Below are positions 1-10,611 of a DNA stretch of 64,000 nt, one piece after another. This stretch comes from Alkalithermobacter paradoxus. GTDB taxonomy: Bacteria; Bacillota; Clostridia; Peptostreptococcales; Peptostreptococcaceae. Made by a program: the position numbers and the translations under genes. The DNA is taken from contig MZGW01000002.1 in the NCBI GenBank assembly GCA_002029295.1, positions 102,001 to 166,000 of the forward strand, in the 5' to 3' direction. The notes beneath the pieces were generated by a model. The model did no database searches, was not told where the DNA came from, and saw only the letters and a program-made list of their open reading frames with translations. How positions within the stretch are numbered: the stretch's first letter is position 1; each line of letters starts with the position of its first letter.

Positions 1-2
1 CA

Positions 3-764
3 CATCTTACAGTTGAAGAAAATATAGGATTTGGGATAAAAAAGGACAAAGACTATAAAGATAAAATAAATAAAGTTTTGTATCTAGTCAAACTTAATGG
101 TTTTGAAAAGAAGTACCCATCAGAACTTTCAGGAGGACAACAGCAAAGGGTTGCTTTAGCAAGAGCCTTAGTTAGAAGCCCAAAAGTAATATTATTTGAT
201 GAGCCTTTTTCTAATTTAGACACAGATCTTAGAACTAATATGAGAAATGAAATAGTTTCTATTATAAGAAAAACAAAGTCTACAGCTATATTCGTAACAC
301 ATGATCAAAAGGAAGCTATGGCTATATCTGATAGAGTCATAGTTATGAATAATGGATTTGTAGAACAAATAGGTACTCCTAAAGAAATATTTGAGAAACC
401 AAAGAATAAATTTGTAGCTGAGTTTATAGGTTTTAGCAATATATTCAAAGGAGAAGTAAATGATAATGTAGTATCATCAGATTTTGGGGATATAAGTATA
501 GAAAATGAAGAAAATTTCTCTAAAGATGTACAGTTTTCTATTAAGCCAAGTGGTATAAGTATACATGATGAAGGGAACTTAAGTGGAATAGTAAAGTCAA
601 CATCATATTTTGGAGATTATTTAGAGGTATTTATAAGTTATATAACTAAAGATAAAGAAGTATTAGATTTAGTATGCTATGAAGATCCTTCGAAAGATTT
701 AAAAGTAGGGGATAGTATTAGGTTTAGTATAGATAAAAACAAAATAGTAATATGGAAAGAATAA
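3..764 (+). CDS. ABC transporter ATP-binding protein, FbpC/PotA type (5' end missing)
   Basis: This is the C-terminal part of an importer ATPase. The reading frame is already open at the window edge, so the Walker A region lies upstream. The sequence shows HLTVEENI (Q-loop side), the signature LSGGQQQRVALARAL, Walker B VILFDEP, the D-loop SNLDTDLR and the switch histidine FVTHDQ. These are followed by a ~110-residue regulatory tail of TOBE type. The order and the phrase EQIGTPKEIFEKP are typical of Fe(III) (FbpC) and spermidine (PotA) importers. I lean to ferric iron because the ATPase is close to FbpC in wording, but the permease and binding-protein genes are outside the window. It ends at a bidirectional terminator shared with the convergent histidine kinase. 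Confidence 0.8.
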   Translation, partial: HLTVEENIGFGIKKDKDYKDKINKVLYLVKLNGFEKKYPSELSGGQQQRVALARALVRSPKVILFDEPFSNLDTDLRTNMRNEIVSIIRKTKSTAIFVTHDQKEAMAISDRVIVMNNGFVEQIGTPKEIFEKPKNKFVAEFIGFSNIFKGEVNDNVVSSDFGDISIENEENFSKDVQFSIKPSGISIHDEGNLSGIVKSTSYFGDYLEVFISYITKDKEVLDLVCYEDPSKDLKVGDSIRFSIDKNKIVIWKE

Positions 765-788
765 GGCGAGAAATCGCCTTATTCTTTT
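763..788. terminator. bidirectional intrinsic terminator
   Basis: Arms AAGGCGA and TCGCCTT enclose a GAAA loop and are followed by ATTCTTTT. On the other strand the same hairpin is followed by ATTCTTTCC. It overlaps both stop codons and so serves the ABC ATPase (+) and the histidine kinase (-). Confidence 0.75.
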
Positions 789-2161
789 GGAAATTTAAGT
801 ATGAATTTAGTTCCAAATCCAAGCTTACTTTCTGCACTAATACTTCCTTTATGTGCCTCAACTAATGATTTTGTTATAGTAAGCCCAATGCCAGAACCTC
901 CAGTATGCTTGCTTCTTGATATATCGCCTCTATAAAGATAATCGAATATGTAAGGTAAATCTTTAGGGTTTATACCAATTCCGAAATCTTGCACTATTAT
1001 TTTAATATCTTTATCTACAATAGATTCTATATTTATGGATGAATTTTCGTGAGAGTATTTATATGCGTTAGAAAGTATATTATACATAATCTGCTTAAAC
1101 TTATCCTTATCCATGAAAACATCAAAGTCATCATTTTTACTGTAATTTACAGTTATATTTTTCTTATCAAACTGCAAAGTTAAAGTATTTATTATTTTCT
1201 CAATCTCGCTCCTCAGTGAAAATTTTTCTTTGTTTAGAATATAACTGGATTTTTCAAGCTTTATTATATTTGTCAGATTACTAACTAAATTAGACAATCT
1301 ATTCACTTCATCAAGGCAGCTTTCAAGATTTTCCTCATTTACATCCCAAACCCCATCCATAAAAGCTTCTAAAGATCCTTTTATATTAGTAAGTGGTGTT
1401 TTTATTTCGTGGGACATATCAGATATAAGTCTTTTTCTAAGATCGTCTTGAGATTTTAAAGTACTTCCTAGTGTACTTATAGAAGAAGAAAGTTCAGTTA
1501 TCTCATCGATATCAGTATCTACTTTAGTATCAATAGATAAGTTTCCGCTCGTTATCTGCTTAGAAATTGAAGTTATCTTTTTTATAGGTATTGAAATTTG
1601 CTTTGAAAGAGCGATACTTATAAAAAAGCTTATCACTACAGAAATAAATGAAGAAATTATTATTGATTTGTATAGGGAATTCTTAAATATTATAGCTCCT
1701 GATGATATATTAGAAGGTCCAAAGTATCCTATAATGACTTTACCACTCTTTTGATTATTAACTACTAAATCGTATGATTCTTCTTTATAATTTCCTAGCA
1801 TATACTGTAGCCTTCTTCTCATCATCATATGATGACCCATTTTATTTCTATTTATCATATGTTTATTTCCAGAAGTATAAAGTATATTATTTTTTAAATC
1901 TCTAATTTCTATGTAGTATCTTTCTAGTATTGCATATTGAGTAAGACCTTCACTGTCTAAATCTTTAAAAGACATATCTTGATTAAATGAAGATTGAATA
2001 ATAGACTCTATTCTTTTGACTTTCTTTTGATGCTCACCTTCTAAATAAGTATCGAATTCTTTATCTATAATGTGATTAGATATAAAGCCTGTTGTAATTA
2101 ACGATATCAAAATTATAACTATAGAATTGATTATAAGTTTTTTACTTATGGTGAGTTTCAT
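779..2161 (-). CDS. membrane sensor histidine kinase
   Basis: A 460-residue two-component sensor. Transmembrane helices are at about residues 9-30 and 164-186, with an extracytoplasmic sensor of ~130 residues between them, then HAMP (about 187-240), HisKA with the phospho-acceptor H251 in MSHEIKTPLTN, and HATPase_c with an N-box (NILSNAYKYS), G1 (DFGIGI) and G2 (GGSGIGLTI). The sensor loop holds a His/Met cluster at residues 101-114 (H101, M102, M108, H110, H111, M112-M114), unusual for a generic sensor and suggestive of metal binding (inference). It is translationally coupled to the upstream response regulator: the regulator's TAA and the kinase ATG share one base. A divergent DUF2680 gene is the likely target. 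Confidence 0.92.
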   Translation of the reverse strand: MKLTISKKLIINSIVIILISLITTGFISNHIIDKEFDTYLEGEHQKKVKRIESIIQSSFNQDMSFKDLDSEGLTQYAILERYYIEIRDLKNNILYTSGNKHMINRNKMGHHMMMRRRLQYMLGNYKEESYDLVVNNQKSGKVIIGYFGPSNISSGAIIFKNSLYKSIIISSFISVVISFFISIALSKQISIPIKKITSISKQITSGNLSIDTKVDTDIDEITELSSSISTLGSTLKSQDDLRKRLISDMSHEIKTPLTNIKGSLEAFMDGVWDVNEENLESCLDEVNRLSNLVSNLTNIIKLEKSSYILNKEKFSLRSEIEKIINTLTLQFDKKNITVNYSKNDDFDVFMDKDKFKQIMYNILSNAYKYSHENSSINIESIVDKDIKIIVQDFGIGINPKDLPYIFDYLYRGDISRSKHTGGSGIGLTITKSLVEAHKGSISAESKLGFGTKFILKFPKE

Positions 2162-2850
2162 TATTTTCCTCCAAATTTATACCCAACTCCGTATACTGTT
2201 TGTATATAACTTGGAGATTTAGGGTTGTCTTCAATTTTTTGCCTTATATTCTTTATGTGAGTATCTATAGTTCTATAAAATCCATCATAGTCAAACCCAA
2301 AAGCTTTCTCAATTAAAACTTCTCTTGAGAAAACCTGCTCTGGATTAGATGCAAGAGTTATAAGAACCTTATATTCATTAGGAGTTAGAAAAATTAATGA
2401 ACCATTTTTTCTAACTTCTTGTTTTCTTGTATCTATTTCAAGCTCATTATTGAATGAAATCACATCTGCTAAAATAGAATTTTTATTTTCTATTCTTCTA
2501 AGTAAAGCCTTTACTCTACTTACCAGTTCTCTAGGACTAAATGGCTTAGTTACATAATCATCAGCTCCAAGTGCAAAACCTTCTAGTTTTGACTCCTCAT
2601 CGGATTTTGCTGTTAGCATAATTATAGGAACTAATGAAGATACTCTTATTTTTTTGCATACATCCTCTCCAGAAATTTGAGGAAGCATCAAATCGAGTAT
2701 AACTATATCAGGTGAAACTCTATTAAAAGTTTCAATTCCACTTAACCCATCTTTAGATATATATACATCAAAATTCTCTTTTTCTAGATAAGATTTTATA
2801 ATATTTGTTATTTTATCTTCATCTTCTATAACCAGTACTTTCTTATTCAT
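2161..2850 (-). CDS. OmpR/PhoB-family response regulator
   Basis: A 229-residue DNA-binding regulator, partner of the kinase encoded directly after it. The receiver domain (about 1-120) has the acidic pocket EDED near residues 9-12, phospho-acceptor D53 in VILDLMLP, the conserved T/S in MLTAKS and K in VTKPFSPREL. The C-terminal winged helix (about 130-226) includes LTPNEYKVL, SREVLIEKAFG and the recognition helix TIDTHIKNIRQKIE. The start ATG follows a GGGGTGAA-type ribosome binding site. TGAAGA repeats upstream (2885-2901) may be its binding site, which would imply control of itself and of the divergent secreted protein. Confidence 0.93.
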   Translation of the reverse strand: MNKKVLVIEDEDKITNIIKSYLEKENFDVYISKDGLSGIETFNRVSPDIVILDLMLPQISGEDVCKKIRVSSLVPIIMLTAKSDEESKLEGFALGADDYVTKPFSPRELVSRVKALLRRIENKNSILADVISFNNELEIDTRKQEVRKNGSLIFLTPNEYKVLITLASNPEQVFSREVLIEKAFGFDYDGFYRTIDTHIKNIRQKIEDNPKSPSYIQTVYGVGYKFGGK

Positions 2851-2884
2851 ATATTCACCCCTTAAATATATTAATTCATAAATA

Positions 2885-2920
2885 TGAAGATATTGTGAAG
2901 AAAAAATTTTTTCATCTTCA
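2885..2920. promoter_or_regulatory. possible response-regulator binding repeats
   Basis: TGAAGA occurs at 2885-2890 and 2896-2901, exactly 11 bp apart, the spacing OmpR-family dimers prefer. An inverted copy, TCTTCA, is at 2915-2920. The repeats lie between the divergent regulator gene and the DUF2680 gene, just upstream of a TATAAT at 2943-2948 that has no good -35 box, as expected for an activated promoter. Assignment to this regulator is inference. Confidence 0.4.
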
Positions 2921-2942
2921 TAAGTTCTCCATAATTTCTGAT

Positions 2943-2948
2943 TATAAT
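2943..2948 (+). promoter_or_regulatory. -10 box for the DUF2680 gene
   Basis: A perfect TATAAT lies 38 bases before the ATG at 2986. No recognisable -35 sequence stands 17 bp upstream, consistent with dependence on an activator. Confidence 0.5.
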
Positions 2949-2985
2949 AAACTCAAGTAAAAAAATAAAGAAAGGGGAAATCAAA

Positions 2986-3324
2986 ATGAAAAAAATGATT
3001 ACTTTTGTCTTAGCATCACTTATAGTTTTATCTATTTCAGTAGTATCATTCGCTGATGCTAAAACAGAAACACCAGAATGGTTCAAAGACATGATAAACT
3101 GGAAAAGAGAAAGAATTACTGAGGCAGTAAGAGAAGGCAAGATAACTGAAGAAAGAGCAAAAGAAATGAATGAAAGATTAGACGAAAGAATAAAATACCA
3201 TGAAGAAAATGGATTTAATTTCCCAGAAGACTGTGGAAAAGGAAAAAGAGGATTTAGAAAAATGAATAGAGGATTTGGAAGAGGGTGCGAGAATAACGTT
3301 ATAGAAAGTGCACCGTCTATGTAA
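2986..3324 (+). CDS. secreted DUF2680-like small protein
   Basis: A 112-residue exported protein. It starts with a signal peptide (MKKMITFVLASLIVLSISVV then SFADA, cleavage near residue 23-25). The mature part is charged and helical (PEWFKDMINWKRERI, EGKITEERAKEMNERLDERI) and ends in a Gly/Arg/Phe-rich tail with two cysteines (DCGKGKRGF, FGRGCENN). The pattern matches the clostridial DUF2680 family, whose function is unknown. AAAGGGGA precedes the ATG. The gene is divergent from a sensor kinase operon whose sensor loop is His/Met-rich, which suggests an envelope or metal stress role (inference). It ends in a good intrinsic terminator. Confidence 0.75.
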   Translation: MKKMITFVLASLIVLSISVVSFADAKTETPEWFKDMINWKRERITEAVREGKITEERAKEMNERLDERIKYHEENGFNFPEDCGKGKRGFRKMNRGFGRGCENNVIESAPSM

Positions 3325-3333
3325 TTATTTTTA

Positions 3334-3370
3334 AAAGGCTTTGGAAAATTTCCAAAGTCTTTCTTTTTTT
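3334..3370 (+). terminator. intrinsic terminator
   Basis: Arms AAAGGCTTTGGAAA and TTTCCAAAGTCTTT (one G-T pair) are followed by CTTTTTTT, directly after the DUF2680 gene. Confidence 0.85.
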
Positions 3371-3450
3371 GATTACTATCTTCATGATTGGTATATAATA
3401 GAAAATGTAGATGTAAATCATTTGCAATATGATAGGGAAGGAGAAGTAAT

Positions 3451-4398
3451 ATGAAAAAAATACTATCTATTTTTGCTATTATCTCAATTTTGTTAACAGG
3501 ATGCTCAGGCGGTGAAGTTGAGAAAATTGAAGAAGTTAATGAACAAAGAATTAAAGTGTATGCAAGTTTTTATCCAATGTATGATTTTGCAAGCAAAATA
3601 GGAAATGAAAAAATAGATATTGAAGTTATAGTTCCACCAGGTGCAGAACCACATGATTTTGAACCTAGCCTAAAAGCAATATCTTCTATTCAAGATGCAG
3701 ATTTATTAGTTTTAAATGGATTAGAAATGGAGCCTTGGGCAGATAAGATAATACAAGACTTAGAAAATAAAGGAGTTACAGTTATAAAAATTGGAGAAAG
3801 TGCAGACCCTTTAAGACTAGAGCAGCTTAAAGGAGGTCATAAAGGATGTAATCATAGCCATCATGATCATGGAGATTATGATCCTCATATATGGTTAGAT
3901 CCTATAAGAGTTATTACAATGGCTGAAGAAATAAAAAATGCTTTGTGTAGAATAGATGAAGATAATAAGGAATACTATGAAGCAAACTTTGAAAAATTTA
4001 AAAGTGAGCTTATTAAGTTAGATGAAGAATATAAAGATAAATTAAGCAATACAAAAAGAAAAGAAATAATAGTATCTCATGAAGCATTTAACTATCTAGG
4101 AGATAGATACGGAATAAATATAATAGGTATCTCAGGAATATCATCACACGCAGACCCAAGTCTAAAAGTACTTTCAGAACTTACCAAATTAATGAAAGAA
4201 AAAGAAATAAGAACTGTTTTCTTTGAACAATTAGCAAGTTCAAAGTTATCAGAAACTCTAGCTAAAGAGGTAGGGGGCAAAACTGAAGTTCTTTATACTA
4301 TAGAAGGAATTACAATGGAAGATATGAAAGAAGGAAAAGATTATATATACAAGATGAGAGAGAATTTAAATAAAATAGAAAGTGCATTAAATGAGTAA
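3451..4398 (+). CDS. zinc/manganese ABC transporter substrate-binding lipoprotein (ZnuA-like)
   Basis: A 315-residue cluster A-I solute-binding protein that captures Zn or Mn outside the membrane. It has a lipoprotein signal with lipobox LLTGC (C18). Landmarks are VYASFYPMYDFASKIG, EPHDFEPS (a metal-ligand His), a His-rich loop at about residues 127-144 (GGHKGCNHSHHDHG) followed by DPHIWLDP, the ligand region VSHEAFNYLGDRYG, and GISSHADPS. The His-rich loop favours zinc. The start follows GGGAAGGAG. It is monocistronic here: no znuB or znuC is adjacent, so it must use a permease encoded elsewhere. No convincing Zur operator was seen. Confidence 0.88.
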   Translation: MKKILSIFAIISILLTGCSGGEVEKIEEVNEQRIKVYASFYPMYDFASKIGNEKIDIEVIVPPGAEPHDFEPSLKAISSIQDADLLVLNGLEMEPWADKIIQDLENKGVTVIKIGESADPLRLEQLKGGHKGCNHSHHDHGDYDPHIWLDPIRVITMAEEIKNALCRIDEDNKEYYEANFEKFKSELIKLDEEYKDKLSNTKRKEIIVSHEAFNYLGDRYGINIIGISGISSHADPSLKVLSELTKLMKEKEIRTVFFEQLASSKLSETLAKEVGGKTEVLYTIEGITMEDMKEGKDYIYKMRENLNKIESALNE

Positions 4399-4424
4399 AA
4401 TCCATTCTAAAGAATGGATTTTTA
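4397..4424 (+). terminator. intrinsic terminator
   Basis: Arms AAAATCCATTC and GAATGGATTTT enclose a TAAA loop, directly after the ZnuA-like gene, followed by TATT. Confidence 0.8.
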
Positions 4425-4509
4425 TTCTATATTAAAGTACAATTATGTATTATAAATTATTGATACTAAAAATTGGGTTATAATCAGTTATGTAAGCACT
4501 TGAAAATAG

Positions 4510-6546
<2,037 letters not shown>

Positions 6547-6568
6547 AGATAATCTGGGGGAGAATATT

Positions 6569-7207
6569 ATGATAGATTTTCTGAAACCGAGCGAAAAAGA
6601 ATTTCTAGATAAAAATATGATAGTTAAAGAATATAAAAAGGGGGAGCAAATATACTCCCCTTTGCAAAAGTGTAAATACTTATCATTTGTACTAAGTGGA
6701 AGTGTAAGACTTGCAAAATACTCAGGAGATGGTAGAGTTCAAATAGTTGCTATACTAAAGAAAGGAGCGTTCTTTGGAGAGGCCCTAGTATTTCAGGAGC
6801 TTCACTATCCTGTATATGTTATTGCTGATAAGGATTGTAAGATAGGAAATATTACTAAAGACACACTTATTAAAATATCTAGTATGAATGAAAAGTTTAT
6901 GGAAGTGTTTTTAAGTGAAATTACAACAAAAATATTCATACTAAATAATCAAATAGAAATATTATCCCTGAAAACTGTAAAAGATAAGTTGATAAAGTTT
7001 TTATACAATCAATATGAACTTCAAAAAAGTAGTGAATTTAAGCTTCCTTATACAAAGCAAAAAATAGCTAATATGATAGGAACTTCAAGAGAAGTAGTAT
7101 CAAGGAATTTTAGGGAATTAGAAGACGAAGGTGCATTTATTTACAAAGGAGATAAATTGGCTCTTGACCTAGATTATTTCAACGAAAAGATGTATAATTT
7201 CTATTAG
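6569..7207 (+). CDS. Crp/Fnr-family transcription regulator
   Basis: A 212-residue regulator with an N-terminal cyclic-nucleotide-binding-type beta barrel (about 10-125, including SGSVRLAKYSGDGRVQI and KKGAFFGEALVF), a dimerisation helix (about 120-150) and a C-terminal winged helix with the motif TKQKIANMIGTSREVVSRNFRELEDEG. It has only two cysteines (C35, C90), so an Fnr-type 4Fe-4S cluster is unlikely. The effector is unknown. The gene follows ligA by 22 bases and precedes gatC by 26, so co-transcription is likely, though a functional link is not evident. Confidence 0.88.
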   Translation: MIDFLKPSEKEFLDKNMIVKEYKKGEQIYSPLQKCKYLSFVLSGSVRLAKYSGDGRVQIVAILKKGAFFGEALVFQELHYPVYVIADKDCKIGNITKDTLIKISSMNEKFMEVFLSEITTKIFILNNQIEILSLKTVKDKLIKFLYNQYELQKSSEFKLPYTKQKIANMIGTSREVVSRNFRELEDEGAFIYKGDKLALDLDYFNEKMYNFY

Positions 7208-7233
7208 GTTTTTAGATTGAAAGGAGTGATAAA

Positions 7234-7518
7234 ATGATAGATAAAGAGAGCATAAAGCACGTTTCAAAACTTGCAAGACTTGAATTTAAAGAAGATGAAA
7301 TGGATAAAGTGGTAAAAAAATTAGATGATGTACTAAGTTATGTAAAAATGCTTGATGAAGTAAATGTAGAAAACGTGGGCATTACATATAACCCAATTAA
7401 TCTTAAAAATGTACTTAGAGAAGATGTTGTAAAAGAATCCTTAGATAGAGAAAAAGTACTTCAAAATGCTCCAGATAAAGAAATGGGATGTTTTAGAGTA
7501 CCTAAAGTACTAGATTAG
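7234..7518 (+). CDS. gatC: glutamyl-tRNA(Gln)/aspartyl-tRNA(Asn) amidotransferase subunit C
   Basis: A 94-residue subunit of GatCAB, which converts misacylated Glu-tRNA(Gln), and often Asp-tRNA(Asn), to the correct amide. GatC wraps around and stabilises GatA. The start MIDKESIKHVSKLARLEF and the middle KKLDDVLSYVKMLDEVNVENV are typical, as is the end LREDVV...APDKEMGCFRVPKVLD. AAAGGAGTG precedes the ATG. It is the first of three adjacent genes in the order C-A-B common in Firmicutes. Confidence 0.96.
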   Translation: MIDKESIKHVSKLARLEFKEDEMDKVVKKLDDVLSYVKMLDEVNVENVGITYNPINLKNVLREDVVKESLDREKVLQNAPDKEMGCFRVPKVLD

Positions 7519-7533
7519 AAAGGAGTGAATAAT

Positions 7534-8991
7534 TTGGATTTACATAAAATGACTTTAAAAGAAATCAGTGAAAAATTAAGAAATAAAGAAATAACTGCAC
7601 TTGAGCTTACTAAAAAAACTCTAGATAAAGTTAAGGCACTTGAGTCAAAAGTAGAGTCATTTCTTAGTATAACTGAAGAAATAGCTATAGAAAAAGCAAA
7701 AGAAGTAGATGAAAAGATAGAAAAAGGGGAGGAAATATCACCCCTTGCAGGAATTCCTATGGGAATAAAAGATAATATATGCACAGAAGGGATAAATACA
7801 ACTTGTGCATCTAAAATACTACAAAACTTTGTTCCACCGTACAATGCAACAGTTATAGATAGACTCTACGAAAGTGGAGCTGTACCTATTGGTAAGACAA
7901 ATATGGACGAGTTTGCTATGGGATCTTCTACAGAAACATCAGCATTTAAAAAGACTAAAAATCCTTGGGATTTAAATAAAGTTCCAGGAGGATCATCAGG
8001 TGGATCTGCAGCTGCAGTTGCATCTGGTCAGGTGTTTTATGCACTAGGCTCAGACACAGGTGGATCTGTTAGACAGCCAGCAGCTTTAACTGGTATAGTA
8101 GGTCTAAAGCCAACGTATGGAAGAATATCTAGATATGGGCTTATAGCATTTGGTTCATCTTTAGATCAAATAGGAATATTTACTAGAAATGTTTACGATT
8201 GTGCTTTAGTTCTTAAAGAAATAGCAGGAAAAGATGAAATTGATGGAACAAGTTCACCTGAAGAAGTTCCGGATTATACTAAGTTTCTAGATGGAAATGT
8301 TAATGGACTTAAGATAGGAGTTCCTAAAGAGTATTTTGAACAAGGAATAGATGAAGATGTAAAAAAAGCTGTTCTTGATGGAATACAAAAGCTAAAAGAG
8401 CTTGGAGCACAGGTTAAAGAGATATCTCTTCCTCACACTAAGTACGCAGTTGCAACTTACTACGTTATAGCTCCTAGTGAAGCTAGCTCAAATTTAGCAA
8501 GATTTGATGGTATAAGATATGGATATAGAGCAGAAAAATTTGATTCATTAGATGAGTTATACATAAAAACTAGAAGTGAAGGATTTGGAGAAGAAGTTAA
8601 GAGAAGAATAGTTATAGGAACTTATGCACTTAGTGCAGGATACTACGATGCATACTACAAAAAAGCTCTTCAAGTTAGAACTCTTATTAAGCAAGATTTC
8701 GAGAAAGCATTTGAAGATGTAGATGTTATTATAGCTCCAACTGTTCCAAATGTAGCGTTCAATATCGGAGAAAAGAACGAAGATCCTCTATCTATGTATA
8801 TGGAAGATGTTTGTACTATTCCTGCTAATATGGCTGGAGTACCTGCAATATCTATACCATGTGGACTTAAAAATGGACTTCCTATAGGAATGCAGATAAT
8901 AGGAAAGCACTTTGATGAAGGAACTGTTCTGAAAGTAGCACACGCTTATGAAAATTCAGTAGACTTTAAGAACAGAATACCTAATTTATAA
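7534..8991 (+). CDS. gatA: Glu-tRNA(Gln)/Asp-tRNA(Asn) amidotransferase subunit A
   Basis: The amidase subunit, which frees ammonia from glutamine. The amidase-signature triad is complete: K79 in GIKDN, cis-Ser S154 in PGGSSGGS, and nucleophile S178 in GSDTGGSVR. With the TTG at 7534 as start, these match the usual GatA numbering. The TTG lies 8-9 bases after GAAAGGAG, whereas the GTG at 7525 overlaps that site. The product is 485 residues, normal length. It sits 15 bases after gatC and 16 before gatB. Confidence 0.97.
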   Translation: MDLHKMTLKEISEKLRNKEITALELTKKTLDKVKALESKVESFLSITEEIAIEKAKEVDEKIEKGEEISPLAGIPMGIKDNICTEGINTTCASKILQNFVPPYNATVIDRLYESGAVPIGKTNMDEFAMGSSTETSAFKKTKNPWDLNKVPGGSSGGSAAAVASGQVFYALGSDTGGSVRQPAALTGIVGLKPTYGRISRYGLIAFGSSLDQIGIFTRNVYDCALVLKEIAGKDEIDGTSSPEEVPDYTKFLDGNVNGLKIGVPKEYFEQGIDEDVKKAVLDGIQKLKELGAQVKEISLPHTKYAVATYYVIAPSEASSNLARFDGIRYGYRAEKFDSLDELYIKTRSEGFGEEVKRRIVIGTYALSAGYYDAYYKKALQVRTLIKQDFEKAFEDVDVIIAPTVPNVAFNIGEKNEDPLSMYMEDVCTIPANMAGVPAISIPCGLKNGLPIGMQIIGKHFDEGTVLKVAHAYENSVDFKNRIPNL

Positions 8992-9007
8992 AATGGAGGT
9001 GAAAAAA

Positions 9008-10438
9008 ATGAACTACAAAACTGTTATAGGACTTGAAATACACGCAGAACTTTTAACTAATACAAAAATATTTTGCGGATGTAAAAATGAATTCGGAGGA
9101 GATGTAAATACTCATTGCTGCCCTGTTTGCTTAGGTCTTCCAGGATCTTTACCAGTTTTAAATAAAAAAGTATTAGAGTACGGGATAAGTGCAGGACTTG
9201 CATTTAACTGTGATATAGCAAGACACACTAAAATGGACAGAAAAAACTATTTCTATCCTGATCTTACTAAGGCATATCAAATATCACAATACGATATTCC
9301 GCTTTGTGAAAATGGATTTGTAGAAATAGAAAAAGAAGATAAAACTACAAAGAAAATAAGAATAAGAAGAATACATATAGAAGAAGATACAGGTAAATCT
9401 TTACACGATACTACAGGAGATACACTTTTAGACTACAATAGAAGTGGAGTTCCTCTTATAGAGATAGTTACAGAGCCTGATATGAATTCCCCTGAAGAAG
9501 CATATAAATTCCTAGAAAAACTAAAAGAGATACTTTTATTTACAGAGGTTTCTGATGTTAAGATGGAACAAGGCTCTTTAAGATGCGACGTTAATATAGA
9601 CTTAATAAGAGAAGATGGGCTTAAGTCAAACATAGTCGAACTTAAAAACTTAAATTCATTCAAAGCGGCAGTTAAGGCTATGGAATACGAAGTTAAAAGA
9701 CATATAGAGCTTCTTGAAAGTGGACAAAATACAGTAAGAGAAACTAGAAGATGGGATGATAGTGAAAACAAAACAATATCTATGAGAAGTAAAGAAAGCG
9801 TTCAGGATTATAGATACTTCCCAGAACCAGATGTTGTTGATATACATGTAAGCGAAGAACTTATACAAAAAATAAAATCTAATCTTCCAGAACTTCCAGA
9901 CCAAAAAAGAGAAAGATTTATTAAAGAATATTCTCTACCAGAGTACGACTCTAGGATACTAACTGCAAGTAAGGAGATATCTAGTTACTTTGAAGAAGTT
10001 GTAAAATCTTTCAATGAACCTAAGATGGTAAGTAACTGGATAATGACAGAGCTTTTAAGAAGGGTAAATGATGAATGTATACAGCTTTCAGACTTAAAAT
10101 TCGATAAAGAAGACTTTATAGAGCTTCTAAAGTCTATATCTGAAGGAAAAATAAACAATAATGCAGGTAAAAAGGTATTTAGAATTATGTTTGAAACTGG
10201 CAAAAAGCCGCAGGACATAATAAAAGAAGAAGGATTAGTTCAGGTTCAAGACGAAGGAACTATAAGGGAAATAATACAGAATGTATTAAATAACAATCCT
10301 CAGTCAATAGAAGATTATAAAAATGGAAAGCAAAGAGCATTTGGATTCTTAGTAGGACAGATAATGAAAGAAAGTAAGGGAAAAGCTAACCCTCAAATAG
10401 TAAACAATATACTAAAAGAAATTATAGATAATATGTAA
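9008..10438 (+). CDS. gatB: Glu-tRNA(Gln)/Asp-tRNA(Asn) amidotransferase subunit B
   Basis: The 476-residue kinase/transamidation subunit, which activates the tRNA-bound carboxylate with ATP and receives ammonia from GatA. It opens with the family signature YKTVIGLEIHAELLTNTKIFCGC and has zinc-site cysteines (CGC, CCPVC), YFYPDLTKAYQISQYD, HIEEDTGKS and DYNRSGVPLIEIVTEPD. A C-terminal helical YqeY-like tail binds tRNA. The ATG at 9008 is placed 6 bases after GGAGGTG; an ATG at 8993 would overlap that site. Last gene of gatCAB, followed by an intrinsic terminator. Confidence 0.97.
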   Translation: MNYKTVIGLEIHAELLTNTKIFCGCKNEFGGDVNTHCCPVCLGLPGSLPVLNKKVLEYGISAGLAFNCDIARHTKMDRKNYFYPDLTKAYQISQYDIPLCENGFVEIEKEDKTTKKIRIRRIHIEEDTGKSLHDTTGDTLLDYNRSGVPLIEIVTEPDMNSPEEAYKFLEKLKEILLFTEVSDVKMEQGSLRCDVNIDLIREDGLKSNIVELKNLNSFKAAVKAMEYEVKRHIELLESGQNTVRETRRWDDSENKTISMRSKESVQDYRYFPEPDVVDIHVSEELIQKIKSNLPELPDQKRERFIKEYSLPEYDSRILTASKEISSYFEEVVKSFNEPKMVSNWIMTELLRRVNDECIQLSDLKFDKEDFIELLKSISEGKINNNAGKKVFRIMFETGKKPQDIIKEEGLVQVQDEGTIREIIQNVLNNNPQSIEDYKNGKQRAFGFLVGQIMKESKGKANPQIVNNILKEIIDNM

Positions 10439-10472
10439 AGGATGAGAGAAATCTCGTCCTTTATTTTTTTTT
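10436..10472 (+). terminator. intrinsic terminator after gatB
   Basis: Arms AAAGGATGAGA and TCTCGTCCTTT (one T-G pair) enclose GAAA, followed by ATTTTTTTTTT. Confidence 0.88.
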
Positions 10473-10552
10473 GTAGCACTATATGTATAATTTTGTAATA
10501 AAATTCCTTAATATAGAAAAATTATTTAGTCATTAAGTAAGCTAACTGTTTA

Positions 10553-10558
10553 TATAAT
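10553..10558 (+). promoter_or_regulatory. probable -10 box for the opp operon
   Basis: TATAAT stands 54 bases before the oppB GTG, in a 173-bp gap that otherwise shows only A/T-rich sequence. The -35 region is weak. No riboswitch or clear CodY box was recognised. Confidence 0.4.
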
Positions 10559-10611
10559 ACATATTAAAAATATAATATGTTAAAAGATTATAAAGCAAAG
10601 GAGGTCAATGT

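Noticed and set aside
3401-3450. Zur operator before the ZnuA-like gene
   Set aside because: TAAATCATTTGCAATATGAT has only a partial dyad and does not convincingly fit the Zur consensus.
6569-7207. Crp/Fnr protein as an oxygen-sensing Fnr
   Set aside because: Only two cysteines (C35, C90), not arranged as an Fe-S cluster site.
10473-10611. Riboswitch or T-box before opp
   Set aside because: No conserved box, specifier or paired terminator/antiterminator was seen in the 139 bases after the gatB terminator.
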